Source: Candidatus Fermentithermobacillaceae bacterium (lineage in GTDB: Bacteria; Bacillota; Sulfobacillia; Fermentithermobacillales; Fermentithermobacillaceae). Taken from it: a stretch of 64,000 nucleotides of DNA. Position numbers and translations under genes: made by a program. Where the stretch lies: contig DUQH01000035.1 in the NCBI GenBank assembly GCA_012837895.1, positions 1-64,000 of the forward strand. The letters run 5' to 3'. The notes beneath the pieces were generated by a model, which did not search any database, was not told the origin of the DNA, and was given only the letters and a program-made list of their open reading frames with translations. Positions 43,009 to 52,107 of this stretch are shown here, piece by piece. Within the stretch, counting starts at the first letter, position 1. Each line of letters starts with the position of its first letter.

Positions 43009-44319
43009 TTATGGGCTTGTCAGGCGCTCGATGAACCCTGCGGGGTTGGCCAGCCTGAGGCTCCATTGAAAAGGCGTGGCTGTATCCCACAACAGTTTCA
43101 CCATCTCCTGCTCAGTCGCATCAGGCTTTACCTGAACCCCAAGGGTAGCCATGCCGGCAATGTAACCTATGGACCAGCTCAGTCCCCCTGAGCCGTAATA
43201 AGTGTATTCGTTTTCACCGTTGGAGTTAGGTACTGTAATGCAATCGACAGGCACTGCCAGCGCTTCTTCTGTTTCATCAAGGACCATGGCCAACCAGTCG
43301 TGGAAGTCCACATAGTCCCTATATGTGTAGGCTACGCCCAGGAAGGTCTCTATGGCTGCAGCCAGTAGCGAATCCAGGGACTCCTCATATACAAGCATCT
43401 GCTTGAGCATATACACTGCGTCTTCCCACGAACTTGCCGATCTGGCTTTGAGTTTCCCAGCGATATCCCGCTTAGCCCTGGTCCATGACCATACCTCATA
43501 ATTGCCGGGGTTATCCCTGTCAAGGTGAGGCGGGCATCCTGCCCCTGTTACCGGCAAGGAAGACATCCCGGGATAAATCACGATAATCCCTTGCTGTCTC
43601 GCCTTTGCAATAGCTTCAAACAGCTCAGGGGCTCCCTCGGAAATACGCGGGTTCTCAACCCCTTGGGCAACCGCGGCTACCCGGATTTTGTCCTGTTCAG
43701 GGAGTTCCTGTTGGAGCTCTAACATCTTGTTGATGGCTTCTGCATACTGAAAATACGGGCTTTCACTTTCATGTACTGCAAAGTAATACAAGATAGCGTC
43801 GGGAGCTACTCCATCTGTACCTGCAAGCAGTCCTGCAACGTGAGCCCCGTGGAAAGAAAGCCGGTCAGTCCCTGAGCCTGCAGGACCCACTTCTATGTAT
43901 TTCATGCGCGAACCGAACGCCTGGTGTTCTTGCAGAAGGGGCTTGTCAATCACGGCAACTGTCACTCCTTGCCCGGTTATCCCCCTTTCCCTGAGGGCAT
44001 TCAGCCCCAACCCCAGGTACTTGCCTTGTTCAAGAAGCTTGCCAGGCAGCCCCGGTTCAGGCAGGTTTTCGTCGTCAGGCCACTGCGTTGCCGTATCAAA
44101 ACTGAAAGTATGGAATATACCTCCGTCGCCGGTAAAATCCGCCAAGGGTACATCTAGGCCTCTCAGGTCGACAAAGCGGTTGGACCTGATGACCGGTTGA
44201 GGGATATCTGAGAACAGGTCCTCGTCCCCATTATCGTCCATTCCCAGATAAACAAAAACCGCAACCAGAGGACCCACGATCATAGCTGCAACAAGAAGAA
44301 AGACCACTGTCTTTTTCAA
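43009..44319 (-). CDS. Secreted or anchored subtilisin-like serine peptidase (divergent S8)
   Basis: A 436-residue protein with an N-terminal signal/anchor helix (VVFLLVAAMIVGPLVAVFVYL). The subtilase triad can be traced: Asp in GVTVAVIDKPLL (normally DTG or DSG), His in LSFHGAHVAGLLAG and Ser in GSGGLSWSIGYIAGMATLG in place of the GTSMA motif. Between His and Ser is a long insert (about 200 residues), including an Asp/Trp-rich segment. Activity is plausible but not assured. Substrate unknown. It is convergent with ftsK and precedes no operon partner. Confidence 0.75.
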   Translation of the reverse strand: MKKTVVFLLVAAMIVGPLVAVFVYLGMDDNGDEDLFSDIPQPVIRSNRFVDLRGLDVPLADFTGDGGIFHTFSFDTATQWPDDENLPEPGLPGKLLEQGKYLGLGLNALRERGITGQGVTVAVIDKPLLQEHQAFGSRMKYIEVGPAGSGTDRLSFHGAHVAGLLAGTDGVAPDAILYYFAVHESESPYFQYAEAINKMLELQQELPEQDKIRVAAVAQGVENPRISEGAPELFEAIAKARQQGIIVIYPGMSSLPVTGAGCPPHLDRDNPGNYEVWSWTRAKRDIAGKLKARSASSWEDAVYMLKQMLVYEESLDSLLAAAIETFLGVAYTYRDYVDFHDWLAMVLDETEEALAVPVDCITVPNSNGENEYTYYGSGGLSWSIGYIAGMATLGVQVKPDATEQEMVKLLWDTATPFQWSLRLANPAGFIERLTSP

Positions 44320-44351
44320 AGCATATACCCCCTTGGAGGCAAGTATAGCAT

Positions 44352-44756
44352 TTATCTTCTATACCTGTAAGCAGGGTACCTGCCTTGGATATCCACGGGG
44401 GTGCCCAAGACTACCAGAGGGCAGATGGTTTCCACATCGGCATTGTGCATTCTGATGCATCCGTTTGACACATAGTGGCCAATGCTCCATGGGGCGTTAG
44501 TACCGTGGATACCGTAGTCGCCCCAGGGAACATCCAAACCCATCCACCGTGAACCCAAAACCTCCCACCACGGGTTTGGATCCTTTTCCACTATGGTCCA
44601 GTTTCCGGCAGGGGTTGGTGTAGAGGGCTTTCCCAATGCCACAGGATACGGCCCGTACACACGGCCTGAATAATAGAACGTTAGAATCTTGGTGGGTATG
44701 TCTATGACTATTCTCCCAAGATTGGGAGCATAGGACCAGGTTTGCGGACGGTACAT
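44352..44756 (-). CDS. L,D-transpeptidase (YkuD domain)
   Basis: A 134-residue protein consisting almost only of the YkuD domain. The active-site motif is HGTNAPWSIGHYVSNGCIRM, with the catalytic Cys in SNGCIRM. The start of the domain (RIVIDIPTKILTFYYSGRV) and GKPSTPTPAGNW are typical. Such enzymes form 3-3 crosslinks in peptidoglycan or modify spore cortex. No signal peptide is visible, so export is unclear; many spore-former homologues are similarly short. GGGGGAG precedes ATG 44756. Confidence 0.92.
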   Translation of the reverse strand: MYRPQTWSYAPNLGRIVIDIPTKILTFYYSGRVYGPYPVALGKPSTPTPAGNWTIVEKDPNPWWEVLGSRWMGLDVPWGDYGIHGTNAPWSIGHYVSNGCIRMHNADVETICPLVVLGTPVDIQGRYPAYRYRR

Positions 44757-44826
44757 AGCTCTCCCCCATACATGTGCTTACTTTGGGCTCACAGCGAACA
44801 CACAGTTGTTGTTCTTTCCATGCTAT

Positions 44827-44856
44827 GCTATACCGTCGGCGACGTGTTACTTCCAA
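44827..44856 (-). promoter_or_regulatory. Possible promoter of the L,D-transpeptidase gene
   Basis: On the minus strand TTGGAA (44856-44851), 18 nt, then TATAGC (44832-44827), 70 nt upstream of the start codon. Moderate match. Confidence 0.4.
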
Positions 44857-44898
44857 CAAGCTCGCATCTTCCAGGGACGGGGGCGGTGTATTGCACGA

Positions 44899-45726
44899 TT
44901 AGCGCCGGGTCAGGGTGAGAACAAGGAAACAGATGCCTACTGTCCAGCAGTAGTATGAGAATTTCCATAATTCTCCTTGGCGGACTGATCTCAGCACGAA
45001 ACCCAGGGCAAGCAGCCCTGTGACAAAGGAAACGAAACATCCTAACAACCCGTAGGGTGAAACCACAGGCGCTTGCGCTCTCAAGGCCGAACTTATATCC
45101 AACAGCGCTGATCCGAACACTGCGGGCAATGACAGCAAGAAGGAAAACCTGGCAGCATCTTCTCTTGACATTCCAGACATGAGCCCTGCAGTTATGGTGG
45201 ACCCCGACCGTGATATCCCAGGTATGACAGCTACGGCTTGAAGTATGCCAACTGTAATGGCTCCCTGGAAGGTGACAGTCGGAAGCTCATGGGAAGGTTT
45301 GGATTGAGCATGCGCAGACCGGGCTTTCCCACGCGAGGCTTGAAGAAAACACCCTGTGACAATCAGCCCGGCGGAAGCAACCAAGGGCGAAGAAAAAGCT
45401 GACTCCACCAGGTCTCCAAGCAACAGGCCAACAAGGGCTGCAGGAACAGAAGCGGCTACCAGGTATCCTGCGATCCTAAGGGCCCTGGACCTGTTGCTCT
45501 TGGTCTCTGGGACAAACAAGTTCTTTGCCAGCCACCTGATGTCTTTGTGGAGCATGACAACTGTAGCTACTGCAGTTCCGATATGAACCCATATGCTAAA
45601 CGACAGCCCCGGGCTCGGCAGGCCGACAAACCTGGCTCCCAGTACCAAATGGCCTGAACTGGAAACCGGCAAGAACTCTGTCAGCCCCTGAATGACACCG
45701 AGCACTACTGCTTGTAACCAATTCAT
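44899..45726 (-). CDS. uppP: Undecaprenyl-diphosphatase
   Basis: BacA/UppP integral membrane enzyme, 275 residues with about seven to eight transmembrane helices. It recycles undecaprenyl pyrophosphate to the monophosphate carrier for wall synthesis. Motif 1 GLTEFLPVSSSGHLVLG and motif 2 PGISRSGSTITAG contain the catalytic Glu, Ser and Arg residues. Overproduction gives bacitracin resistance in other species. ATG 45726 is the start. Confidence 0.96.
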   Translation of the reverse strand: MNWLQAVVLGVIQGLTEFLPVSSSGHLVLGARFVGLPSPGLSFSIWVHIGTAVATVVMLHKDIRWLAKNLFVPETKSNRSRALRIAGYLVAASVPAALVGLLLGDLVESAFSSPLVASAGLIVTGCFLQASRGKARSAHAQSKPSHELPTVTFQGAITVGILQAVAVIPGISRSGSTITAGLMSGMSREDAARFSFLLSLPAVFGSALLDISSALRAQAPVVSPYGLLGCFVSFVTGLLALGFVLRSVRQGELWKFSYYCWTVGICFLVLTLTRR

Positions 45727-45767
45727 AACCGAAGCATCTCCGTTGGTTGCGAACCAAGCCTACTACA

Positions 45768-47366
45768 TCAGACAGCGATTACTTGCTCCGCTATATTAAC
45801 AGCATGATCTCCTATTCTCTCTAGATGGCTTAGCATGTCAAGGTATACTACGCCTGAAGCCGGGTAACATATTCCTTGGTTGAGTCTTCTTATGTGTTTA
45901 GCCCTGAGTTCTCTCTCCATCTCATCCAGCCTGTCATCCATGGTCACAATTCCTGCCGCTTTGGCCTTGTCCCCGGTTTCCAAGGCCTCAACTGCAACTC
46001 TCACTGCTTCCAGCACTTTGCTTATCATCTCTTTGAGTTCATTGATTCCCTCTTCAGAAAAGGGCAGCTGGTGCTCAATGCTGTAATCAGCAAGTTCGAC
46101 AATGGACACGGCATGGTCTCCGATGCGCTCCAGGTCCGCGCATATGTTTATGACCGAAGTTAATGTCTTGGCCTCATTGTCGCTCACATCATGCTGTGAT
46201 ACTTTGGCCACATAGTAGCTTACCGCCTCTTCTATCTCGTCTATAACGTTCTCTATGTCATCAAAGCGCCTCCGGTCCCTCTTCTCACCAAGGAAGATAG
46301 TTACCGCCGCTTCAAGATTCTCAATACACAGTTTGGCCATCCTGAGGACCTCTTTCTTGGTCTGCACCACAGCCATAAAGGGTGTAGAAACCAGCCTTGC
46401 ATCAAGGTAAATGGGACCCCGCTCAACTACCGATTCATCGCCCTTAAGTAAGCGGCATATTAACGCCGCAAACTGGGGAATCAAGGGCAACAGCAGTACA
46501 GTTACACTAATATTGAATATTGAGTGGGCGTTGGCAATTTGCCTTGCCATGTCTGCACTTGTCCGGGCAGCCAGGTTCTCAAGAGAGGTTAAGAGCGGCA
46601 AGAACACTAGCGTACCGAACGCGTTAAACAAGAAGTGGGCAAGGGCTGTCCTGCGTGCAGTCAAAGAAGTGCCGATAGAAGACATAAGCGCTGTACTGGT
46701 AGTACCAATATTTGAACCCAGTATGATAGGTAGGGCCATGCCCAATGTCACTATCCCTCTGGAAGCCATGGTGACAAGCAGTCCTGTTACGGCTGACGAA
46801 GACTGTAACAAGGTGGTAACAACGATTCCTACAAGTATACCGATTAAAGGGTTTTCCCTGCCTAAGAGCATGAGGTTTAGAAATGGTTCGTAAGTCCTGA
46901 GCGGCTCAAGGGCGTTTCCCACAACGGACATGCCAAGGAACAGCATACCGAAGCCAAGCAGGACGTCGCCAAGCCCCTTGCTTTGTTTTCGTCGTCCTGC
47001 AAGCCTCAAGATCATCCCCAAAGCGATCGACGGGAGAGCTACTTTTTCCAAGCTAAACGCAACCAATTGCGCAGTAATGGTTGTCCCTATATTGGCACCC
47101 ATAATGACCCCAATAGCTTGTTCCAGCGCCATGAGGCCTGCATTGACGAAGCTTACGCACATGACAGTTGTAGCTGCTGAAGACTGGATAATTGCGGTGA
47201 CCACCATGCCGGCAGTGACACTTGCAAACCGGTTCACCGTCAATGCTTCAAGGATGCGCCTCATCCGGTCGCCAGCTGCCTTCTGCAGCCCTTCGCCCAT
47301 TTTCACCATGCCGTAAAGGAACAAGCCTACGCCGCCAAGAGCCGTGAGAACCATCTCAGCATTCAT
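45768..47366 (-). CDS. Na+/phosphate symporter with C-terminal PhoU domain
   Basis: A 532-residue NptA/YjbB-type transporter. Two inverted Na/Pi-cotransporter repeats carry the hallmark QSS motifs (AIIQSSAATTVMC near residue 60; LLQSSSAVTGLLV near 190) and GANIGTT/GSNIGTTSTAL. From about residue 340 the protein is a helical PhoU domain (ERIGDHAVSIVELADYS; HLERIGDHAVNIAEQVIAV). It probably imports or exports phosphate, with PhoU as a metal-linked regulatory part. A palindrome overlaps its predicted promoter. Confidence 0.93.
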   Translation of the reverse strand: MNAEMVLTALGGVGLFLYGMVKMGEGLQKAAGDRMRRILEALTVNRFASVTAGMVVTAIIQSSAATTVMCVSFVNAGLMALEQAIGVIMGANIGTTITAQLVAFSLEKVALPSIALGMILRLAGRRKQSKGLGDVLLGFGMLFLGMSVVGNALEPLRTYEPFLNLMLLGRENPLIGILVGIVVTTLLQSSSAVTGLLVTMASRGIVTLGMALPIILGSNIGTTSTALMSSIGTSLTARRTALAHFLFNAFGTLVFLPLLTSLENLAARTSADMARQIANAHSIFNISVTVLLLPLIPQFAALICRLLKGDESVVERGPIYLDARLVSTPFMAVVQTKKEVLRMAKLCIENLEAAVTIFLGEKRDRRRFDDIENVIDEIEEAVSYYVAKVSQHDVSDNEAKTLTSVINICADLERIGDHAVSIVELADYSIEHQLPFSEEGINELKEMISKVLEAVRVAVEALETGDKAKAAGIVTMDDRLDEMERELRAKHIRRLNQGICYPASGVVYLDMLSHLERIGDHAVNIAEQVIAV

Positions 47367-47417
47367 GCGCAGCCCTCCTCCGCTAACTCCCCGCTTGTAG
47401 GGGATAGGCCCAGAATT

Positions 47418-47450
47418 GATAATAACATATTATCGGAGTTTGTACATCAA
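47418..47450 (-). promoter_or_regulatory. Promoter with overlapping palindrome, Na/Pi symporter gene
   Basis: On the minus strand TTGATG (47450-47445), 17 nt, then TGTTAT (47427-47422). The -10 lies inside a perfect dyad GATAATA-TGT-TATTATC (47418-47434). A repressor bound there would block the promoter. The gene starts 52 bp further on. Confidence 0.5.
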
Positions 47451-47497
47451 GGCACATAGGGAATATCAGCTTGAAGTTGAATGAAAATACGGTGTTA

Positions 47498-48769
47498 TCA
47501 GGTAGTATCACCGCTTTCTGCACCCTGGCCGTCTCCGGCCGCAGGCTCAAGGGCAGCTTCACGGCGTACAATCGAAGTCTTGCCGTTGGAGTGGATCGCG
47601 CCAAGCCACGACTGCTCTGCGTTAGCTTCAACAACATCTTTGTACAGCGCAAGCGTACGACGGGCTACATCTTCCCACCTGTAATTCCGCTTGACCAGTT
47701 CCCGTGCATTTCGCGCCAGCTGTTCCCGCTTCCTGCTGTCACCTATCAGGTAAACCAGGGTCTTCGCAAGGGCACCAGGGTTATCAGGCTGCACTTTATA
47801 CCCTGTAATCCCGTGGTCTACCAGTTCACTGAGTCCGCCTGCATCTCCTACAACACAGGGGGTTCCTGTGGCCATGGCCTCCAAAGCTACAATTCCGAAA
47901 GGTTCGTATGAGCTGGGAAATGCAGTGAGCCAGGCCCTGGAGTACAAGTCACTGAGTTCCTCATCCCCAACATGCCCTGTAAACTCAACGATTCTGGCTA
48001 GCCCGTTTCGATATACCATATCTTTGAGATGGCCTTCCATAGGGCCTCCCCCTGCCACCACCAGCTTGGCCGCGGGGTAATGGAAAACTACTTCATTCAT
48101 TGCTTCAAGCAGGATATGAGGTCCCTTCTCAGGTACCAGCCTTCCTACGTAGAGCACCAGGGGGTCGGCGGCAAGCCGCTTCTCTACTCCAAACCATGAA
48201 TCAGGGATTCCATTGGGGATGACCTTGGTTTTGTCTCCGGGTACAGAAAACAGGCTCTGCACTTCATTTTTCATAAATGCGCTACAGGTAATGACCTTCC
48301 ACGCCTCATAACACAGCCACCATTCTGTCTGGGATATGTGATGCTGCATAGGCGTGTGAAGCCCTTTTTGCCTTCCGCATTCAGTGGCATGGATGGTAGC
48401 TATGAGCGGAACCTCCCAGGAATGCTTGAGCGCCCTGGCTGCATAAGCCACTATCCAGTCATGGGCATGGATCAAATCGAAGCGTCCCTTGGAGAAAAAC
48501 TTGTTGCAGGTCTCCATGAGGCTTACGTTAAACTGGGCTGCCCAGGTGACAAAACTTGGAGGGTGAAGGTCGTAGGGCACGGCTGGTATTACCTCAACAC
48601 CTGCTTGTTCCCGGATTAGCGGCCGCCCGCGTACGCCACGGGTAAGTACCGTCACCTCAGCTCCTAGCTTGGCCATAGCTTCAGACAAGTGGCACACGTG
48701 CCGCCCAAGCCCGCCTACATGATCCGGGGGATACTCCCAAGTGAGCATCAATACTCTGAGATCCATCAT
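47498..48769 (-). CDS. GT4-family glycosyltransferase (alpha-glucan synthase-like)
   Basis: About 423 residues. The N-terminus MLTWEYPPDHVGGLGRHVCHL resembles GT4 enzymes often annotated as glycogen/alpha-glucan synthases in bacteria and archaea. The donor site shows LYVGRLVPEKGPHILLEAM, and the E-x7-E motif is EPFGIVALEAMATGTP. The last 40 residues are poorly conserved. ATG 48769 and the next codon ATG 48766 both fit GGAGG. It begins 24 nt after the debranching-type gene, so the two are probably an alpha-glucan pair. Confidence 0.88.
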   Translation of the reverse strand: MMDLRVLMLTWEYPPDHVGGLGRHVCHLSEAMAKLGAEVTVLTRGVRGRPLIREQAGVEVIPAVPYDLHPPSFVTWAAQFNVSLMETCNKFFSKGRFDLIHAHDWIVAYAARALKHSWEVPLIATIHATECGRQKGLHTPMQHHISQTEWWLCYEAWKVITCSAFMKNEVQSLFSVPGDKTKVIPNGIPDSWFGVEKRLAADPLVLYVGRLVPEKGPHILLEAMNEVVFHYPAAKLVVAGGGPMEGHLKDMVYRNGLARIVEFTGHVGDEELSDLYSRAWLTAFPSSYEPFGIVALEAMATGTPCVVGDAGGLSELVDHGITGYKVQPDNPGALAKTLVYLIGDSRKREQLARNARELVKRNYRWEDVARRTLALYKDVVEANAEQSWLGAIHSNGKTSIVRREAALEPAAGDGQGAESGDTT

Positions 48770-48793
48770 TTCACCCTCCAACCTCAAGGTAGG

Positions 48794-50962
48794 TCAACTA
48801 TCAGGTTCGGACCCCGGTTCCGACCCAGGTCCTGCCCCGGCGCGGGATCCCTCCTCTTGCGAAACGCTTTCAAGGAAATGCAGTATCCGTGTGATTTCGG
48901 ACACACTCCACGCCTGGGATACAGTCCCACCTGGCTCGAAAGGAAAATCCCCGGACGCAACTTCGAAAACCGTTCCAATGCAGGGATTGCTGTCAAGCCT
49001 CAGCAAGTGTGACAATATCAGGTAGGTCATTTCTCGAAGCCGGCGGTAATCTGTGGCTCCAGGAGATACGATCTGGGTTTCCATGAGTTTTGCTGACAGG
49101 TCAAACAATGGCCCAAACAGCCAGGGCCAGGCAGAGCCTTGATGGTAAGCACTATCCCTCTCCCTGGGGCCGCCTGCAAAGCTCCCACGGTAGCCTGGTG
49201 AAAGCGGTGCCAGGGTTCTCAACCCGTGGGGACACAGGAGGTTTTCAATTGCCGTTTTCCAGATTCCGGCCAGGGTATTCTTGGGCAACAAGAGCCCCGC
49301 AATGCTGCCGGCGATAACCTGGTTGGGACGCACTTCAGCCACAGGACCCTTCTCGTCCAGCCTGTCGTAAAGCCCTGTCCCTGGCCATATGAAGTGCTGC
49401 CTGAACCGGTTAGTTGCAGTCTTGGCAAGTTGTGAATACTTAGTGTAGGTCGTAGTGCAGGTGTCAATCCCAGACAGCCTGCCACCCACCTCTAAGTCCG
49501 CCTTGCACAGGTCCCCTTGGGCAAGTATCCTCCCCAGCCAGTTGGCATATGTTGAAAGCGCCATGATCCACAAGGCGTTCACTTCCACAGGAAAGCCGTC
49601 CCTGGGTGTAACCGGGGTTCCGTCTACACACGCATCCATCCAAGTGAGTTGGCTGTGCCGGTAACCCGCCCTCAGCAAAGCCGAACCGTGCATCACAATA
49701 CCATTGGCAGTTCCTTTTATGTAGCTGTCAATGATTTCACCGGCTTTAGGAACCATCTGTTTTACAAACTCCCAATCGCCTGATACTTTCTCATATTGGG
49801 CAAGCGCATAGATAAACCACAGCGACGCATCTACCGAGTTATAGGCTGCGCCGTGGCCTTGGGCGAAACAGTTTGGCACAAGCCCTTCCCGGATCTCGCC
49901 TGCAAACCTCATGAAAATCTGCTTAGCCTCGGCAAACCGCTTTGTGGTAAAAAGCAACCCGGGCATGGAAATGAATGTATCCCGTCCCCACTCGCCAAAC
50001 CAATGATAGCCTGCGATGATTGAAGCTCCGTTACCTGCTTTGACAACGAACTGGTCACCTGCAAGGTACAGCCGGGCAAGTATGTTGTTCCCGCCAGCTT
50101 GCGCCGCAATCCGGTTCCTCCTGGCAATTTCAATCTCACGCAACTCACCCGAGTACTCTGCAAGGCCTTGGCACCACCGGCCAAAACCCATGTTCCCCTC
50201 CGCACCTGGCAGGTGGGAAACCCGCACGCCCCCTTGCTGGGAAACCGGGCCTGCCCACAGTACAACATCTTTCCCGGGCCTTATCTTGCACCTGAAATAT
50301 CCAGGACTGAAATGGTCTTCAACGAAATCCAGGCCCCTCTCCCTCTCCATCTGATAGAGCATGTTCTTGTACCACACAGGCTCCTGCACAAAATCGCCGT
50401 CTATGCATACCAGGGCCAGACCCTCGCAGGCGTGATGCTTCTCCAACAAGACCGCGCGTTCCAGGCAAAACAGTTTGGGATCCCATGAAGCTTCCCTGGC
50501 AGTATGATGGTAATACCGCGAATTACAGAGGGGCCGCAGCACCAGGGTCAGGCCATCGCCCCCGGTACCGGCGCATTTGAGGCTGTACCTGCAAAATACC
50601 CCGGGCATACCGCGGACCATGAATATCTCCCTTTGGAGCAAGCCGGCTCCAATCCGGAAAATGAACTTTGGAAAAGGCTGTCTTGAGAACGCCAGCAGAT
50701 GCCGGCGCCCGTCAGGGTGGATACAACCGGGATACAGGTTGGAGGACAGTTCCCATTTGGTTTGGGGGCCGATACATGTATCCTCAACTTTGGAGAGGGC
50801 TAGCCACCGGTCACCGGGACTTTCCCCGGCAAGAAAGAGCCATCCATGGTACCTTCTCGTGTGTATCCCGCTGCTGGTGGAAGATGAAAAACCGCCGAGC
50901 CCGTCTGTCTCAAGCCACTCCTGGAGAGAAGGTTTCAACCATGTGTAATTCTTGTTCAGCAT
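48794..50962 (-). CDS. Amylo-alpha-1,6-glucosidase / glycogen debranching-type enzyme
   Basis: About 722 residues. The N-terminal GDE domain shows EWLETDGLGGFSSSTSSGIHTRRYHGWLF. The C-terminal (alpha/alpha)6 catalytic domain (GH133-like) shows HWFGEWGRDTFISMPGLL with the catalytic Asp region, YNSVDASLWFIYAL, GFPVEVNALWIMAL, RPNQVIAGS and SAYHQGSAWPWLFGP. It hydrolyses alpha-1,6 branch residues. The tail ends in a repetitive GPGSEPGSEPDS. I chose ATG 50962 (GGAGTGA about 10 nt upstream) over an ATG 20 codons earlier. It precedes the GT4 gene. Confidence 0.92.
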   Translation of the reverse strand: MLNKNYTWLKPSLQEWLETDGLGGFSSSTSSGIHTRRYHGWLFLAGESPGDRWLALSKVEDTCIGPQTKWELSSNLYPGCIHPDGRRHLLAFSRQPFPKFIFRIGAGLLQREIFMVRGMPGVFCRYSLKCAGTGGDGLTLVLRPLCNSRYYHHTAREASWDPKLFCLERAVLLEKHHACEGLALVCIDGDFVQEPVWYKNMLYQMERERGLDFVEDHFSPGYFRCKIRPGKDVVLWAGPVSQQGGVRVSHLPGAEGNMGFGRWCQGLAEYSGELREIEIARRNRIAAQAGGNNILARLYLAGDQFVVKAGNGASIIAGYHWFGEWGRDTFISMPGLLFTTKRFAEAKQIFMRFAGEIREGLVPNCFAQGHGAAYNSVDASLWFIYALAQYEKVSGDWEFVKQMVPKAGEIIDSYIKGTANGIVMHGSALLRAGYRHSQLTWMDACVDGTPVTPRDGFPVEVNALWIMALSTYANWLGRILAQGDLCKADLEVGGRLSGIDTCTTTYTKYSQLAKTATNRFRQHFIWPGTGLYDRLDEKGPVAEVRPNQVIAGSIAGLLLPKNTLAGIWKTAIENLLCPHGLRTLAPLSPGYRGSFAGGPRERDSAYHQGSAWPWLFGPLFDLSAKLMETQIVSPGATDYRRLREMTYLILSHLLRLDSNPCIGTVFEVASGDFPFEPGGTVSQAWSVSEITRILHFLESVSQEEGSRAGAGPGSEPGSEPDS

Positions 50963-51099
50963 CCCGGGTAGTTCACTCCTAGTCACAGAGTGTTCCCGAA
51001 GGCCCATGAATTGATGCAACATGAGGCGAGGCTACACTTCAGCCTGATACAGGTACCTCCGGGAAGTGGTTTTCATACCCTGTTGACAGGGGGAGAATC

Positions 51100-52080
51100 A
51101 TGCCGCAAGCAAAATCATTGCCTTGTTTTGATGCAGGATCCGAATATTGCCCATGCGTACTCGCCAGCCTTGGTCAGTGTATTTCCTGTTCCATGCTACA
51201 GGGCAGGGATACTTGTGACTGCGGCTGGAGCGGGGTTTGCGTTTGCGCAGAATTCGAAAGAGCGGGTAGACAGGCAAGACCAGGCCGGGAACAAAGCACT
51301 GCCCATGTGACCACACTTACGCCTTTAGAAAGGCCACGGGATGACTACAAGGCTTATCTAGCCGAAATAGCTGTGCCTTTCAGTCTGGCCAGGTGGTGCA
51401 CACTTCCTGGCTCGTTTGTGCTTTTGCGCCCTGAAGCAGCCAGGGAGGCATTCAACGTGCCAATATCCGTCATGGAATCATCAGCACACAGCATCAAAAT
51501 CGCAGTAGAATGCCGGGGGCCAAAAACCACCGCATTGGAAACAGCACTGCTCAGAGACAGAAAGGTGGTTGTAACAGGCCCCTTTTGGTCAGGTTTGCAG
51601 GGGTACACCCAATTGGCGAGCTTAGCTCGCGGTAATACCCTGGTGATCGCAAAAGGTATGGCCCAAGCAGCTGTACCGCCGATTGCCAGCTACATCCGTT
51701 CCCGGGGCGGGAACCTGAAAGTTCTAATCGGTCCTGGCACCTTGGGTCTGGTGTTCATAAGTGACATCCTGGAGCGCCTGGGAGCTCAATATGAAATAAT
51801 GCCCAGGGCAGAAGACCGTAACCTTGGGCGCATCTCAGATGAAATCAATACAGGCAGCTACCATCTCCTGGTTAGCGCCGGTTCAAAGCTCCAGCATCAG
51901 GCAATCCTTAACCTGCTTAGCACTATTTCAGAAAAGGATAGGCTTGTATCACGCTTCGTGTGGGTGTCCCATCTGACTATGGCTTGCGCTGAAGGGATTT
52001 GCGGATCTTGCCTGCTGGCAGGGGTCAGAGGGTGCAAAGCCCGGTTTGATGACAGGTTTGAAGCTCATTTGCTTCACTGA
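51100..52080 (+). CDS. PyrK-like FAD/[2Fe-2S] electron-transfer protein with Cys-rich N-terminus
   Basis: A 326-residue protein similar to the dihydroorotate dehydrogenase electron-transfer / sulfide dehydrogenase family. The N-terminus holds about nine cysteines in 40 residues (CPCVLASLGQCISCSMLQG, then DTCDCGWSGVCVC), enough for one or two extra metal clusters. The middle has a ferredoxin-reductase fold (PGSFVLLRP; VVVTGPFWSGLQGY; GNTLVIAKGMAQAAVPP). The C-terminus carries the PyrK-type cluster motif CAEGICGSCLLAGVRGCKARF. No pyrD neighbour is present; the partner is the FAD oxidoreductase 27 nt downstream. GGGGGAG precedes ATG 51100. Confidence 0.8.
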   Translation: MPQAKSLPCFDAGSEYCPCVLASLGQCISCSMLQGRDTCDCGWSGVCVCAEFERAGRQARPGREQSTAHVTTLTPLERPRDDYKAYLAEIAVPFSLARWCTLPGSFVLLRPEAAREAFNVPISVMESSAHSIKIAVECRGPKTTALETALLRDRKVVVTGPFWSGLQGYTQLASLARGNTLVIAKGMAQAAVPPIASYIRSRGGNLKVLIGPGTLGLVFISDILERLGAQYEIMPRAEDRNLGRISDEINTGSYHLLVSAGSKLQHQAILNLLSTISEKDRLVSRFVWVSHLTMACAEGICGSCLLAGVRGCKARFDDRFEAHLLH

Positions 52081-52107
52081 TGCACTTATGCGCTGGGGAG
52101 GTTTCCA

